Positions 19,197-28,414 of a DNA stretch of 64,000 nucleotides are shown here, in pieces. The position numbers were made by a program, and so were the translations under genes. The notes under the pieces are model-generated. The model was not told where the DNA came from and ran no database searches. It worked only from the letters and a program-made list of their open reading frames with translations. This DNA is from Marinimicrobium koreense (lineage in GTDB: Bacteria > Pseudomonadota > Gammaproteobacteria > Pseudomonadales > Cellvibrionaceae). Where the stretch lies: NCBI RefSeq assembly GCF_003762925.1, contig NZ_RJUK01000001.1:1860001-1924000 (forward strand), read 5' to 3'. Numbering within the stretch: position 1 is the first letter of the stretch; each line of letters opens with the position of its first letter.

Positions 19197-19664
19197 TTAC
19201 TTATGGTATGGGTGATTGTGCAGTATCGAGTAAGCCCGGTACAGCTGTTCAATGACCAGAATCCGCACCAGCGGGTGCGGCAGGGTCAGGGCCGAGAGCG
19301 ACCACTTGGCTTCAGCCAGAGCGAGACATTCCGGGGCCAGTCCGTCCGGCCCGCCAATCAGTAAACTGTAATTGGCCCCGCTCATGCGCCACTCATCCAG
19401 GTTCCGGGCCAGTTGCTCGGTGCTCCAGGCCTTGCCTTTCACATCCAGGGCGATGACCCGGTCCCCTTTGCCGATGGCGGCCATCATGGACTGGCCTTCG
19501 CGCTCCATGGCCACGGCGGTGGAGCTGCTTTTACCCCGCGGGCCCAGCGGCAGTTCCACCAGTTCCACGGTGCAGTCCCGGGGCAGGCGTTTGGCGTATT
19601 CGCCGTAGCCCTGCTCCACCCAGTCGGGCATTTTGGTGCCCACCGCAATCAGGCGAATGCGCAT
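19197..19664 (-). CDS. rlmH: 23S rRNA pseudouridine-1915 N3-methyltransferase
   Basis: RlmH, 155 residues, methylates pseudouridine 1915 in helix 69 of 23S rRNA in assembled ribosomes. It is a small SPOUT enzyme: [16 protein letters not shown] at the start, LLIGGPDGL in the SAM-binding trefoil knot (about residues 102-110), and the [18 protein letters not shown] end. It lies three bases after rsfS, the standard order. Confidence 0.97.
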   Translation of the reverse strand: MRIRLIAVGTKMPDWVEQGYGEYAKRLPRDCTVELVELPLGPRGKSSSTAVAMEREGQSMMAAIGKGDRVIALDVKGKAWSTEQLARNLDEWRMSGANYSLLIGGPDGLAPECLALAEAKWSLSALTLPHPLVRILVIEQLYRAYSILHNHPYHK

Positions 19665-19667
19665 GGG

Positions 19668-20009
19668 TTAGTGCTCCGTACGATTACCCGGTTCCATGGA
19701 CCAGAGTTTTTCCAGGTCGTAGAAGCCCCGGGTTTCCTCCTGCATCACATGCACCACGATATCGCCGAAGTCCACCAGCACCCAATCACCGGAATCCACA
19801 CCCTCGACACCCAGCGGCTGATGGCCGGCGTGCTTGGCATCCTCTACCACGTTGTTGGCCAGGGACTTCACGTGGCGACTGGAGGTGCCGCTGGCGATGA
19901 TCAGGGTATCCATCACATCACTCAACTCCCGGACATCCAGTTGCACGATATTTTTCCCCTTCAGGTCTTCCAGGGATTCGACAATAAGCTCATTTAACGC
20001 TGCGGACAT
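19668..20009 (-). CDS. rsfS: Ribosomal silencing factor RsfS
   Basis: RsfS binds uL14 and stops subunit joining when nutrients are low. The 113-residue protein carries the family segments GTSSRHVKSLANNVVE and GDWVLVDFGDIVVHVM (residues ~74-90). Length is normal. It lies between nadD and rlmH on the minus strand, the order seen widely in bacteria. Confidence 0.97.
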   Translation of the reverse strand: MSAALNELIVESLEDLKGKNIVQLDVRELSDVMDTLIIASGTSSRHVKSLANNVVEDAKHAGHQPLGVEGVDSGDWVLVDFGDIVVHVMQEETRGFYDLEKLWSMEPGNRTEH

Positions 20010-20051
20010 TCGCCACCTGTTTCAGTCATGTATAAAAAGAGTAAGGCCCGC

Positions 20052-20696
20052 TCAAGCACAGGCCCGATAAAGGTTGTTGTCCCGAATATACTGCCAGACC
20101 GCGTCGGGCAGTAAAAATTGCGGAGAGTGCCCGGCCTGGATCAGGGACCGGATTTCCGTGGCCGAGATCGGCAGCAGACGCAGGGCCTGCACGCCAATGG
20201 CGCCCGCCGGAGACGCGGTCAGCGCTTCGGGGGCCACCTGATGCTCGCTCAGCCACTCGGCCAGCGGCCCCCGGGAGGGCAGCTCCCAGCCGGGTCGGGC
20301 GATCACCAGCAGATGCCCCCAGTCGAGCAGCTCCCGCCAGCCGTGCCACTGCTCCAGCCCGAGAAAGGCATCGCAACCCAGAATCCAGATCAACGGCACC
20401 GCCGGCCCCAGCTCCGCGCGGAGGCTTTTCAGGGTATCCAGGGTGTAGGAGGGGCCATCGCGGTGCAGCTCGCGATCGTCCAGAACCAGGCTCGGACAAT
20501 CGGCCAAGGCCAGGCGCAACATCTCGGTGCGCTCGACGCTGCTCACATCCGGCGTCGCCCGATGCGGCGGCTGGTGGCACGGCAGCAGCCGTACCTCATC
20601 CAGCGCCAGGGTTTCCCCGGCTTCCAGTGCCATGCGCAAGTGCCCGAGATGAATGGGGTCAAAGGTGCCGCCCAGCAGCCCGATCGCCTGAGTCAT
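20052..20696 (-). CDS. nadD: Nicotinate-nucleotide adenylyltransferase
   Basis: NadD makes nicotinate adenine dinucleotide from NaMN and ATP in NAD synthesis. The 214-residue protein has the nucleotidyltransferase motif GGTFDPIHLGHL at residues 9-20 and the ISATEIRS motif near the C terminus, with the expected SYTLDTL segment. It starts three bases after the proA stop and is followed by rsfS. Confidence 0.97.
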   Translation of the reverse strand: MTQAIGLLGGTFDPIHLGHLRMALEAGETLALDEVRLLPCHQPPHRATPDVSSVERTEMLRLALADCPSLVLDDRELHRDGPSYTLDTLKSLRAELGPAVPLIWILGCDAFLGLEQWHGWRELLDWGHLLVIARPGWELPSRGPLAEWLSEHQVAPEALTASPAGAIGVQALRLLPISATEIRSLIQAGHSPQFLLPDAVWQYIRDNNLYRACA

Positions 20697-20699
20697 AAA

Positions 20700-21965
20700 T
20701 CAGTTACGGATGTGTCCGTCGCCCAGCACAATCCATTTCTGGGACGTCAGCCCTTCCAGGCCCACCGGGCCCCGGGCGTGGATCTTGTCGGTGGAAATAC
20801 CGATCTCTGCCCCCAGACCGTACTCGAACCCATCGGCAAAACGGGTGGAGGCATTGACCATCACCGAGCTGGAATCCACCTCGTGCAGGAAGCGGCGCGC
20901 CCGGGTGTAATCCTCGGTCACGATCGCCTCGGTGTGCTGGGAGCTGTATTGGGCAATGTGGTCCATGGCCTCATCCAGCCCGTCCACAACGCGGATCGCC
21001 AACACCGGGGCCAGGTATTCGGTGGCCCAATCTTCCTCGGTGGCCGTCTGCGCCTCAATCAGCGCCCGAGTGCGCTCACAACCGCGCAGCTCCACGCCCT
21101 TCTCGGCATAGGCATCCGCCAGGCGGGGCAGAATTTCGGCGGCCACGGTCTGATCCACCAGCAGGGTCTCCATGGCGTTGCACACACCGTAGCGGTGGGT
21201 CTTGGCGTTCAGGGCAATATTGAAAGCTTTATCCAGATCCGCTTTGGCATCAATGAACACATGGCAGATGCCGTCCAGGTGCTTGATCACCGGCACCCGC
21301 GCATCGCGGCTGATCCGTTCGATCAGGCCTTTACCACCCCGGGGCACGATCACGTCAACGTACTCGGGCATGGCGATCAGCTCGCCCACGGCGGCCCGAT
21401 CGGTGGTTTCCACCACCTGCACGGCGGTTTCCGGCAATCCGGCCTCGGCCAGGCCTTTTTTCAGGCAGGCGGCAATGGCGCGGTTGGAATGAATCGCCTC
21501 GCTGCCGCCGCGCAGAATCGCGGCATTGCCGGACTTCAGACACAGGCTGGCGGCATCGATGGTCACATTGGGGCGGGATTCATAGATGATCCCCACTACG
21601 CCCAGAGGCACACGCATCTTGCCCACCTGAATACCGCTGGGCCGGAAGTTCATATCGGTGATCGCGCCGCAGGGATCCGGCAGTGCCGCGACCTGGCGCA
21701 GCCCTTCAATCATGCCGTCGATGGTCGCCGGCTTGAGCGCCAGGCGGTCCAGCATGGCCGCGTCGAGGCCATTGGCCTCGCCGGCTTCCAGGTCCTTGCG
21801 GTTTTCCTCGGCCAGCGTCGGGCGCGCCGCTTCCAGGGCTTCGGCCATGGCCAGCAGGGCCCGGTTTTTGGTGCCGGCACTGGCAGCAGCCACCACACGG
21901 GCGGCACGACGGGCATTGCGGCCCAGATCGGCCATATACTCGATGACGTTGCTCGAATCACTCAT
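20700..21965 (-). CDS. proA: Gamma-glutamyl phosphate reductase
   Basis: ProA reduces gamma-glutamyl phosphate to glutamate semialdehyde with NADPH, the second step of proline synthesis. The 421-residue aldehyde-dehydrogenase-type protein has the catalytic Cys234 in [23 protein letters not shown] around residues 127-140, and the [10 protein letters not shown]-like C-terminal segment. Gene order proA-nadD-rsfS is conserved in related bacteria. It is the first gene of the minus-strand block. Confidence 0.98.
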   Translation of the reverse strand: MSDSSNVIEYMADLGRNARRAARVVAAASAGTKNRALLAMAEALEAARPTLAEENRKDLEAGEANGLDAAMLDRLALKPATIDGMIEGLRQVAALPDPCGAITDMNFRPSGIQVGKMRVPLGVVGIIYESRPNVTIDAASLCLKSGNAAILRGGSEAIHSNRAIAACLKKGLAEAGLPETAVQVVETTDRAAVGELIAMPEYVDVIVPRGGKGLIERISRDARVPVIKHLDGICHVFIDAKADLDKAFNIALNAKTHRYGVCNAMETLLVDQTVAAEILPRLADAYAEKGVELRGCERTRALIEAQTATEEDWATEYLAPVLAIRVVDGLDEAMDHIAQYSSQHTEAIVTEDYTRARRFLHEVDSSSVMVNASTRFADGFEYGLGAEIGISTDKIHARGPVGLEGLTSQKWIVLGDGHIRN

Positions 21966-22167
21966 AGGGTCGGGAGGCTCTCACATCCTCAAAGTTGCGG
22001 TTTCAGAACACTTTCTCAACACAATGGCCGCGATTATACCCTGTTTGGCGGCGCTTTTTGGGGCTTTCAGCTCCCGTTCAGCCAGTTTCTCTTACGCTTG
22101 GGACAAGGTAAGCTACGTGGGTCACTGTATGGGGCTCCTGAATATGACACAACACCGGGGAACACTG

Positions 22168-22461
22168 ATGGGCCGAGGCCTGCTGATCGCACTGCTGATG
22201 CTCGCTGGCGCACCGCTGTCGCAGACCGTCAGCGCCGCGCCTCAGTCCGCCCAGATCCTGCCGATCGCCCAGGCGGAAAGCCGGGTCAGTGCCTCCCGTG
22301 CCGCCGCCATCGTGCAGAAACGCTACGGCGGCAAGGTGTTGAAAGTCGATACCCAGAATCGCGGCGGCCGCGTGGTACACCGGATCAAAATCCTGCAGGA
22401 CAACGGCCGCATCAGCACCGTCATGGTCGACGGCCAGTCCGGACAGATTCTCAAGCGCTAA
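22168..22461 (+). CDS. Secreted PepSY-domain protein
   Basis: A 97-residue protein with an N-terminal signal peptide (GLLIALLMLAGAPLSQTVSA) and one PepSY-type domain in the remainder (ASRAAAIVQKRYGGKVLKVD...VDGQSGQILKR). PepSY domains are periplasmic modules thought to inhibit peptidases or sense the envelope state. The ATG at 22168 has a GGGGAA site seven bases before it; ATG at 22144 would add eight residues. It lies 22 bases before the response regulator, so it probably belongs to that regulatory unit. Confidence 0.8.
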   Translation: MGRGLLIALLMLAGAPLSQTVSAAPQSAQILPIAQAESRVSASRAAAIVQKRYGGKVLKVDTQNRGGRVVHRIKILQDNGRISTVMVDGQSGQILKR

Positions 22462-22483
22462 AACAGGTGACAGGAGACCCGCC

Positions 22484-23173
22484 ATGCGTCTGTTAGTGGT
22501 AGAAGATGACCCCGCCCTGCGCACCCAGATTCAGCAGCAACTGCACGCCGAGGGCTTTGCCATCGACCTGGCCCCGGACGGCCGAGAAGGCCTGTTTCTG
22601 GGGCAGGAGCATCCCTACGACCTGGCCATTATCGACCTGGGCCTGCCGGACCTGGACGGCGTCAGCCTGATCCGCACCCTGCGCGCCGAAGGCCACAGCT
22701 ACCCCATCCTGATCCTGACCGCCCGCAGCGCCTGGCAGGACAAGGTGGAAGGCCTGGAGGCCGGCGCCGACGACTACCTCACCAAACCCTTCCACCCGGA
22801 AGAGCTGCGCGCCCGGCTCAATGCCCTGCTGCGCCGGGCCAGCGGCCTGGCCTCCAGCGTGATCGAGGGCGGCCCCATTGCCATTGATACCATCGCCCGC
22901 CGGGTGACCCTGAATGGCGAACCGGTCACCCTGACCGGCTACGAATACCAGGCGTTGGCCTATATGGCGCTGAACAACGGCAAAGTGGTGTCCAAAACCG
23001 AGTTGACCGAGCATCTGTACGATCAGGACTTCGACCGGGACAGCAATGTGATCGAAGTCTTTATCGGTCGCCTGCGCCGCAAACTGGACCCGGACGGCTC
23101 GCTCAAGCTGATCACCACCCAGCGCGGACTGGGCTATTGCCTGAACCTGCCCCAGGGGTCGGCCGATTCGTGA
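22484..23173 (+). CDS. OmpR/PhoP-family response regulator
   Basis: A 229-residue two-component response regulator. The receiver has phospho-acceptor Asp51 (IIDLGLPDLDG), Thr79 and Lys101; a winged helix DNA-binding domain follows (about residues 128-222) with the SNVIEVFIGRLRRKLD recognition segment. It is closest in layout to PhoP/QseB. The downstream kinase overlaps by four bases (GTGA). The upstream PepSY gene suggests that it reads envelope conditions; its regulon is unknown. Confidence 0.93.
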   Translation: MRLLVVEDDPALRTQIQQQLHAEGFAIDLAPDGREGLFLGQEHPYDLAIIDLGLPDLDGVSLIRTLRAEGHSYPILILTARSAWQDKVEGLEAGADDYLTKPFHPEELRARLNALLRRASGLASSVIEGGPIAIDTIARRVTLNGEPVTLTGYEYQALAYMALNNGKVVSKTELTEHLYDQDFDRDSNVIEVFIGRLRRKLDPDGSLKLITTQRGLGYCLNLPQGSADS

Positions 23174-24540
23174 GTCAGCGCCCACTGTCACTGAATGCGC
23201 GCTTATTACTGGCCTCACTGCTGGTACTGCCCCTGTTTCTGGGGCTGACCGGGCTGGTTCTGGAGCGGGCCTTTGACCGCAGCCTGACCACCGCCGCCCG
23301 GGAACAGTTGCAGGGCCAGATCTACCTGCTATTTAGCGTGGCGGAAATGCAGGGCACCGGCGAGCAGGCCCAACTGGAAATGCCTCCGGCACTGCTGGAA
23401 CCCAACTTCGAGCGTCTGAATTCCGGCCTCTATGGCTACCTTTCAACCCGGGCAGGACGCACCGTCTGGCATTCCAACTCGGCACAACTGCGCCCGGAGC
23501 TGCCCTCCACCGGGGAGTTCCCACAGCCGGGCGACTTGCTGCTCGACCAGATCGAGCTGGATGGCCAACCCCACTGGCGCGCCCGTTACGCGGTGATCTG
23601 GGAGGATGACGCCGGGCAGGATCACGACTATCTGGTGACCTTGTTGCGTGATCAGACGCCCTACCGGGCCGAGCTGGCCAGCTTTCGGCGCCAGCTCTGG
23701 CGCTGGCTGGGCGCCGCCGCCCTGCTCCTGGTGATTGCCCAAAGCGCGAGCCTGCGCTGGGGGCTGCGCCCGCTGGGCCGACTCGCCCGGGCGCTGGATG
23801 CCATGCGCGAAGGCTCCCGCCCGCACCTGGAAGGCCGCCACCCGGCGGAGCTGCAACCGGTGGTGGACAACCTCAACCAGGTGCTGGACCGGGAGCAATC
23901 CCTGCGCAAACGCTACCGGGACAGTCTGAGCAACCTGGCCCACAGCCTGAAAACGCCCCTGACCGTGCTGCGCAACCAGGCCAGCGATAGCGCACCGGAT
24001 AAGGAAGCCCGAAGTGTGATCGCCGAGCAGGTGGCCCGTATGGATCAGGTGGTGAGTTACCAGTTGCGCCGGGCGGTGTCGGAGCAGCAACAGGGCAGCC
24101 ACCGGCAGACCCCCATTCAGCCCGCCGCTCGGCGCATGGTGAACACCCTGGAAAAAGTCTACCGGGAGCAGGCACCGCAGTTTGAACTGGCCATTCCGGA
24201 CGGGCTGGCCTTCCCCGGCGATGAGCAGGACCTGCTGGAGCTGCTCGGCAACCTGCTGGACAACGCCTGCAAGTATGGGCGGGGGCGCATACGCGTCAGT
24301 GCCCACGGCGATAGTGAGCATTTACATCTGACCGTGGAGGACAATGGCCCCGGTATTCCCGAGGACCAGCGCGAACAGGTAATCCGGCGCGGCCAGCGGT
24401 TGGATACCCTGCAGGCCGGGCAAGGGATCGGCCTGGCCGTGGCGGCGGATATTGTGGGGAGTTATGGGGGGCGGTTGACCATTGGTAAGTCCGAGATGGG
24501 CGGAGCGATAATAAAAATCCAGTTTCCAAACCACGCGTAG
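23170..24540 (+). CDS. PhoQ-like sensor histidine kinase
   Basis: Starting at the GTG overlapping the regulator stop, the 456-residue kinase has a transmembrane helix at about 11-31, a periplasmic sensor region (32-176), a second helix at about 177-195, a HAMP-like segment, the phospho-acceptor His258 (LAHSLKTPLTVLRNQ) and an ATP-binding domain with LDNACKYG and DNGPGIPED. It pairs with the adjacent OmpR-type regulator. The stop codon lies inside a REP-like repeat that starts at 24537. Confidence 0.92.
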   Translation: MSQRPLSLNARLLLASLLVLPLFLGLTGLVLERAFDRSLTTAAREQLQGQIYLLFSVAEMQGTGEQAQLEMPPALLEPNFERLNSGLYGYLSTRAGRTVWHSNSAQLRPELPSTGEFPQPGDLLLDQIELDGQPHWRARYAVIWEDDAGQDHDYLVTLLRDQTPYRAELASFRRQLWRWLGAAALLLVIAQSASLRWGLRPLGRLARALDAMREGSRPHLEGRHPAELQPVVDNLNQVLDREQSLRKRYRDSLSNLAHSLKTPLTVLRNQASDSAPDKEARSVIAEQVARMDQVVSYQLRRAVSEQQQGSHRQTPIQPAARRMVNTLEKVYREQAPQFELAIPDGLAFPGDEQDLLELLGNLLDNACKYGRGRIRVSAHGDSEHLHLTVEDNGPGIPEDQREQVIRRGQRLDTLQAGQGIGLAVAADIVGSYGGRLTIGKSEMGGAIIKIQFPNHA

Positions 24541-24599
24541 GGCGGGATAAGGCCGGAGGCCGCATCCGCCGTAACCCACGTTGCCGCATCCGCCGTAAC
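24537..24599. repeat. REP-like palindrome plus half copy
   Basis: An inverted-orientation copy (GTAGGGCGGGATAAGGCC...) covers 24537-24574, including the stop codon of the sensor kinase, and a half copy (GCCGCATCCGCCGTAACC) follows at 24584-24600. The remaining spacer to 24771 holds no evident gene. Confidence 0.75.
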
Positions 24600-24771
24600 C
24601 ACAATTCGCGTCACCCCCTTCGCTCGCCCCACCAAAATCCGCAACCCTGTGCGCCAAATCGCACAAAACGTGCTGCTATCGCCGCACAAGCTCCATGGGT
24701 AATCCCCTATCCCCCCGGAACGTGAAAACACGCACACTGGCCGTGTTCAAATAAACCCCGGAGGGATAACC

Positions 24772-25716
24772 ATGAACGCGCGTACCTGTATCGCAGTGGA
24801 CTCCACCTGCGACCTGCCCGCCCAATTTATTCGGGACAACAACATTGAAGTACTGCCGATCTACATCCACCACGCTGGCGGTCGGCAACTGGACTACCGC
24901 AACCCGGCCAACACCCTGCGGTTCTATCAGTCCCACACCCGGGAGAAATACGGCCTGGCCCAGTCCGAGCCCCTCTCGGTGGAAGACATGACCCAGCTCC
25001 TGCAACGCAAACTGCTGCCCAACTACGACCTGGTTCAGGTAATCACCACCAACAGCAAGAAGAGCGAGGTGTTCAAGCGGGTGTCCGAGGCGGCCATGGT
25101 CAACGAGCCCAAGTTCCGGGCCATGGAGCGCCCCAACCGGCCGCCCTTCCGCATTCGCCTGTACGACAGCATGACCATGTTTACCGGCCATGGATTGTTG
25201 GTGTATGAACTGGTCAAGCGCCTAAAGGAGGAGAAAACCCCGATCAACCGCTCCATCCGGGCCATCGACCATATGCGCGAGGAGGTCTACGGTTACATCA
25301 TTCCCAATGACCTAGCCTACATGCGCGAGCGCCGGCACATGCGCAAGTCCGACCACAAAATTTCCTGGGTGAACTTCAAGTTGGCCAGCGTACTGAACCG
25401 GCGGCCGATCATTCAGATCCACAAAGGCGACACCGCCAAAATGACCACCGGCAAGGGCTTCTGGGGCAGCCTGGAGGTATTGTTCGACCATGTGCGCAAG
25501 CAGATGGAGCAGGGCCTGACCTGTGATGCCATTACCATGAGTTACGGTGGCTGCCTGGATGAAATCAAGGATCATCCGACCCTGGTGCAGTTCCGGAAGG
25601 ATTGTCAGAAAGCGGGGGTGAAAACCCTGCTCTCGATGATGAGCATGACCGGCACCGTCAACGTCGGCCCCGGGGCCTTCGCGTTGGCGTTTGCGACGGA
25701 TAAGGCGTTGGTTTGA
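24772..25716 (+). CDS. DegV family protein
   Basis: A 314-residue DegV-fold protein. It opens with CIAVDSTCDLPAQFI, typical of the family's lipid-binding N-terminal domain, followed by the characteristic long internal helical part and a C-terminal TGTVNVGPGAFALAF segment. DegV proteins (FakB relatives) bind fatty acids; in Firmicutes they serve a fatty-acid kinase, but no FakA-like gene is seen here, so the role is open. GGAGG precedes the start by 7-8 bases. It is a single gene flanked by REP-like repeats. Confidence 0.9.
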   Translation: MNARTCIAVDSTCDLPAQFIRDNNIEVLPIYIHHAGGRQLDYRNPANTLRFYQSHTREKYGLAQSEPLSVEDMTQLLQRKLLPNYDLVQVITTNSKKSEVFKRVSEAAMVNEPKFRAMERPNRPPFRIRLYDSMTMFTGHGLLVYELVKRLKEEKTPINRSIRAIDHMREEVYGYIIPNDLAYMRERRHMRKSDHKISWVNFKLASVLNRRPIIQIHKGDTAKMTTGKGFWGSLEVLFDHVRKQMEQGLTCDAITMSYGGCLDEIKDHPTLVQFRKDCQKAGVKTLLSMMSMTGTVNVGPGAFALAFATDKALV

Positions 25717-25754
25717 GGTTGGGTTAGGTTCGATACAGCGGGTACCGAGATATG

Positions 25755-25886
25755 CGTAGGGCGGATAAGCGCGAAGCGCGCATCCGCCGTAACCACACGT
25801 TGCGACATTCGCCGTTACCCAAATTCGACATTGGATGCCGAATCCCCCAAACGTCGGATTACGCGCTGCGCGCTAATCCGACCTAC
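25755..25886. repeat. REP-like palindromes of two types
   Basis: A complete inverted copy (GTAGGGCGGATAAGCGCGAA...) lies at 25755-25793, a partial copy at 25801-25819, and a variant palindrome with GTCGGATTACGCGCTGCGCG at 25853-25886 in which the outer arms read GTCGGATTA/TAATCCGAC instead of GGCGGAT/ATCCGCC. They separate the convergent degV and exchanger genes. Confidence 0.8.
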
Positions 25887-25893
25887 GGGCAAA

Positions 25894-26850
25894 TCAAACG
25901 GCCATAAACCCAACGTACACGACGTAACCGGCCAACAACACCCCGGCTTCAACGCGATTCAACCGCTTCCCGGTCAACAGAAACGCCACCAACGCCAGGG
26001 CGGCCGCCAACATCACCCACTGATCAATGGCCAACAACCGCCCTGCCAGAGGCAATGGCTGGATGACGGCCGACACCCCGAGAATCCCCAGCAGGTTGAA
26101 GATATTACTGCCCAGAATATTCCCCACCGCCACATCCGCCTGGCGTCGCAATACCGCGATCAGGGACACCGCCAGCTCGGGCAGGGACGTCCCCACCGCC
26201 ACTAACGTCAGGCCGATCAGCGCTTCCGGGATACCCAGCCACTCACCGATACCCACGGCACCGCGCAGAAACAGGCGGGCGCCGACAATCAGCAGCACCA
26301 GGCCACCCAGAGTCATTGCGACGGACAACCAGAGCGCCTGGGGGCGATGGGTGACTGAGGCGGCCTCGGCTTTGTGCAGCTCCGCTTCAGGCCCAAGGGG
26401 GTCCACCCGCTCGGTGCGATAAGACCAGATAAGGTACACGGCCAACGCCACCAGAAACATCACCCCATCGGTAAACCCGAGAGCGCCGTCGCGCATGATC
26501 AGCAGCGCGAACACCGTCGCCGCCACCATCGCCAGACCGTCCCGTTTGAGGGCATTGGTGTGCACGGTCAGGGGCAGTACCAACCCACAGAGGCCCAGAA
26601 TCAGCAGGATATTGGCGATATTGCTGCCGATCACGTTGCCCAGAGCGATATCCGGGGTGTTTTCCAGCGCCGCCTGCAGGCATACCACCAGCTCCGGGGA
26701 GGAGGTGCCGAAACCGACGATCACCAACCCGGCCAGTAGTGGCGACACGCCCCAGCGGGTTGCCAGGGCCACGGCGCCGCGCACCAAAGTGTCGCCACCG
26801 CCGGTTAGCAAGGCCAATCCCAACAGTAGCCAGACAAAATCCATCAACAC
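25894..26850 (-). CDS. YrbG-type calcium/sodium antiporter
   Basis: A 318-residue inner-membrane exchanger of the CaCA superfamily with about ten helices in two inverted halves. Both alpha repeats are present: GFGTSSPELVV in the first half and AVGTSLPELAVS in the second, each preceded by the glycine-rich LGNVIGSNIANI or VGNILGSNIFNL helix; the acidic Glu of each repeat binds cation. It stands alone between two REP clusters. Confidence 0.93.
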   Translation of the reverse strand: MLMDFVWLLLGLALLTGGGDTLVRGAVALATRWGVSPLLAGLVIVGFGTSSPELVVCLQAALENTPDIALGNVIGSNIANILLILGLCGLVLPLTVHTNALKRDGLAMVAATVFALLIMRDGALGFTDGVMFLVALAVYLIWSYRTERVDPLGPEAELHKAEAASVTHRPQALWLSVAMTLGGLVLLIVGARLFLRGAVGIGEWLGIPEALIGLTLVAVGTSLPELAVSLIAVLRRQADVAVGNILGSNIFNLLGILGVSAVIQPLPLAGRLLAIDQWVMLAAALALVAFLLTGKRLNRVEAGVLLAGYVVYVGFMAV

Positions 26851-26918
26851 CCCCGTTGTTTTAACGATTCGTTATGGTGGATGCGGCAACGATTGGATAC
26901 GGATAGCACGGAGTCCGC

Positions 26919-26956
26919 GTAGGGCGGATAAGCGCGCAGCGCGCATCCGCCGTAAC
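26919..26956. repeat. REP-like palindrome
   Basis: One inverted copy (GTAGGGCGGATAAGCGCG...) between the galE stop and the exchanger start; a shorter GGTGGATGCGGCAAC fragment lies at about 26876-26890. Confidence 0.8.
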
Positions 26957-26982
26957 CCAACCCCGACGCAACCCCCAAAACC

Positions 26983-28041
26983 TCAATACCCCTCCGGATT
27001 CTGCGACTGCCACCGCCACGCATCCACCATCATCCGCTCCAACCCGAACTCTGCCTGCCAACCCAACTCCCGCTTGGCCAAATCCGCATTGGCGTAACAA
27101 CTGGCGATATCCCCGGGCCGACGCGGCGCGATGCGGTAAGGCACATTCCGGCCACTGGCTTTCTCAAACGCCTCGACCATCTGCAATACCGAATAGCCCA
27201 CCCCGGTCCCCAGGTTATAGGCCCGACAGCCGGGGCCGGTTTTACTCAGAGCTTCCAGCGCGGCGACATGGCCTTTCGCCAGGTCCACCACATGGATGTA
27301 ATCGCGCACCCCGGTGCCATCCACGGTGTCGTAATCATCGCCGAACACACTCAGCTCCTTGAGCTTGCCGATGGCCACCTGGGCCACATAGGGCAGCAGG
27401 TTATTGGGGATTCCGGCGGGATCTTCGCCGATCTGGCCGCTTTCGTGGGCGCCTACGGGGTTAAAATAGCGCAACAGGGTGATATTCCAGGGCGCTCTTC
27501 GGTGTTCCTCCGGCGCCGCCGCCACATCCCGCAGGATTTCCTCGATGATCAGCTTACTGCGCCCGTAGGGATTGGTGGCGCTGGTGGCGAAGCTCTCGTC
27601 AATGGGCACCGACACCGGGTCGCCGTATACCGTGGCGGAGGAGCTGAAAATCAGGTTGCCCTGACCGTAGGCTTCCATCACCTCGCACAGGGTCAGGGTG
27701 CCGCCGACATTCTCGCGGTAATAGGTCAGGGGAATCTGGCTGGACTCGCCCACCGCCTTGAGCCCGGCAAAGTGCATCACCGCACCAAAAGCGTGCTTCT
27801 CGAACACCGCCTCCAGGGCGGGCCGATCGTTCAGGTCCAGCTCGTAAAATACCGGCGCCTCGCCGCAGATGCTCGCCACCCGGTCGATCACTTCGCGCTT
27901 GCTGTTGCTCAGGTTGTCCACTACCACGGGGCGGTAACCGGCTTTTACCAACTCCACGCACACATGGCTGCCGATGTACCCCGCCCCGCCGGTCACCAGA
28001 ATGTCCGGGCGGGCGCTGCGGTCTGTTGAGGGTGAGTGCAT
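26983..28041 (-). CDS. galE: UDP-glucose 4-epimerase
   Basis: GalE interconverts UDP-glucose and UDP-galactose. The 352-residue short-chain dehydrogenase-type enzyme has [10 protein letters not shown] at residues 18-27 for [13 protein letters not shown] near 133-142 and the catalytic YGRSK (Tyr159, Lys163). Ten extra N-terminal residues precede the fold; the start is less certain than the product. It is divergent from prkA and seems to be a single gene supplying sugar nucleotides for envelope or exopolysaccharide. Confidence 0.97.
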   Translation of the reverse strand: MHSPSTDRSARPDILVTGGAGYIGSHVCVELVKAGYRPVVVDNLSNSKREVIDRVASICGEAPVFYELDLNDRPALEAVFEKHAFGAVMHFAGLKAVGESSQIPLTYYRENVGGTLTLCEVMEAYGQGNLIFSSSATVYGDPVSVPIDESFATSATNPYGRSKLIIEEILRDVAAAPEEHRRAPWNITLLRYFNPVGAHESGQIGEDPAGIPNNLLPYVAQVAIGKLKELSVFGDDYDTVDGTGVRDYIHVVDLAKGHVAALEALSKTGPGCRAYNLGTGVGYSVLQMVEAFEKASGRNVPYRIAPRRPGDIASCYANADLAKRELGWQAEFGLERMMVDAWRWQSQNPEGY

Positions 28042-28262
28042 ACTTAAGTCCTTCTTGTTCCGTCAATTTCAAGGGGCCGGGAGCGCGGCGTCACACCCCG
28101 GAAAGCTGGCTGCATTATGGCACATTCCGGTGTTCCAAAGGCGCTTTCAGCACGTATATACCGGAACCTGACGCGGTTTATCCGAGTCAAAGCAGAGCCA
28201 GAAAAACGACCTTTTCCTGACATCAACATGCAACAGATTCATACCGGCAGGCTTGGCACTGT

Positions 28263-28286
28263 TTTTCCATGGTTTTTCATGGAAAA
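28263..28286. promoter_or_regulatory. Perfect hairpin in galE-prkA spacer
   Basis: TTTTCCATG and CATGGAAAA form a 9-bp stem with a 6-base loop in the 373-base divergent spacer (28042-28414), about 130 bases before prkA. It could be an operator or an RNA hairpin in the prkA leader. No gene is seen elsewhere in the spacer. Confidence 0.45.
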
Positions 28287-28414
28287 GGCCGAATGCGTCA
28301 AAAAATTTCCTTGTAAAGACGCTGCCTGAATGACGGTTTTGGGACTATGCTTATCAATGACAGTGGTTAGCTGGCTGCTAAAGACTGTAATGCATTTAAC
28401 GCAGGGGTGGATCG

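Noticed and set aside
20118-22496. 792-codon plus-strand open frame opposite nadD and proA
   Set aside because: It spans two well-supported genes and their junction on the other strand; composition is that of a shadow frame. Only a short PepSY gene near its end, in another frame, is real.
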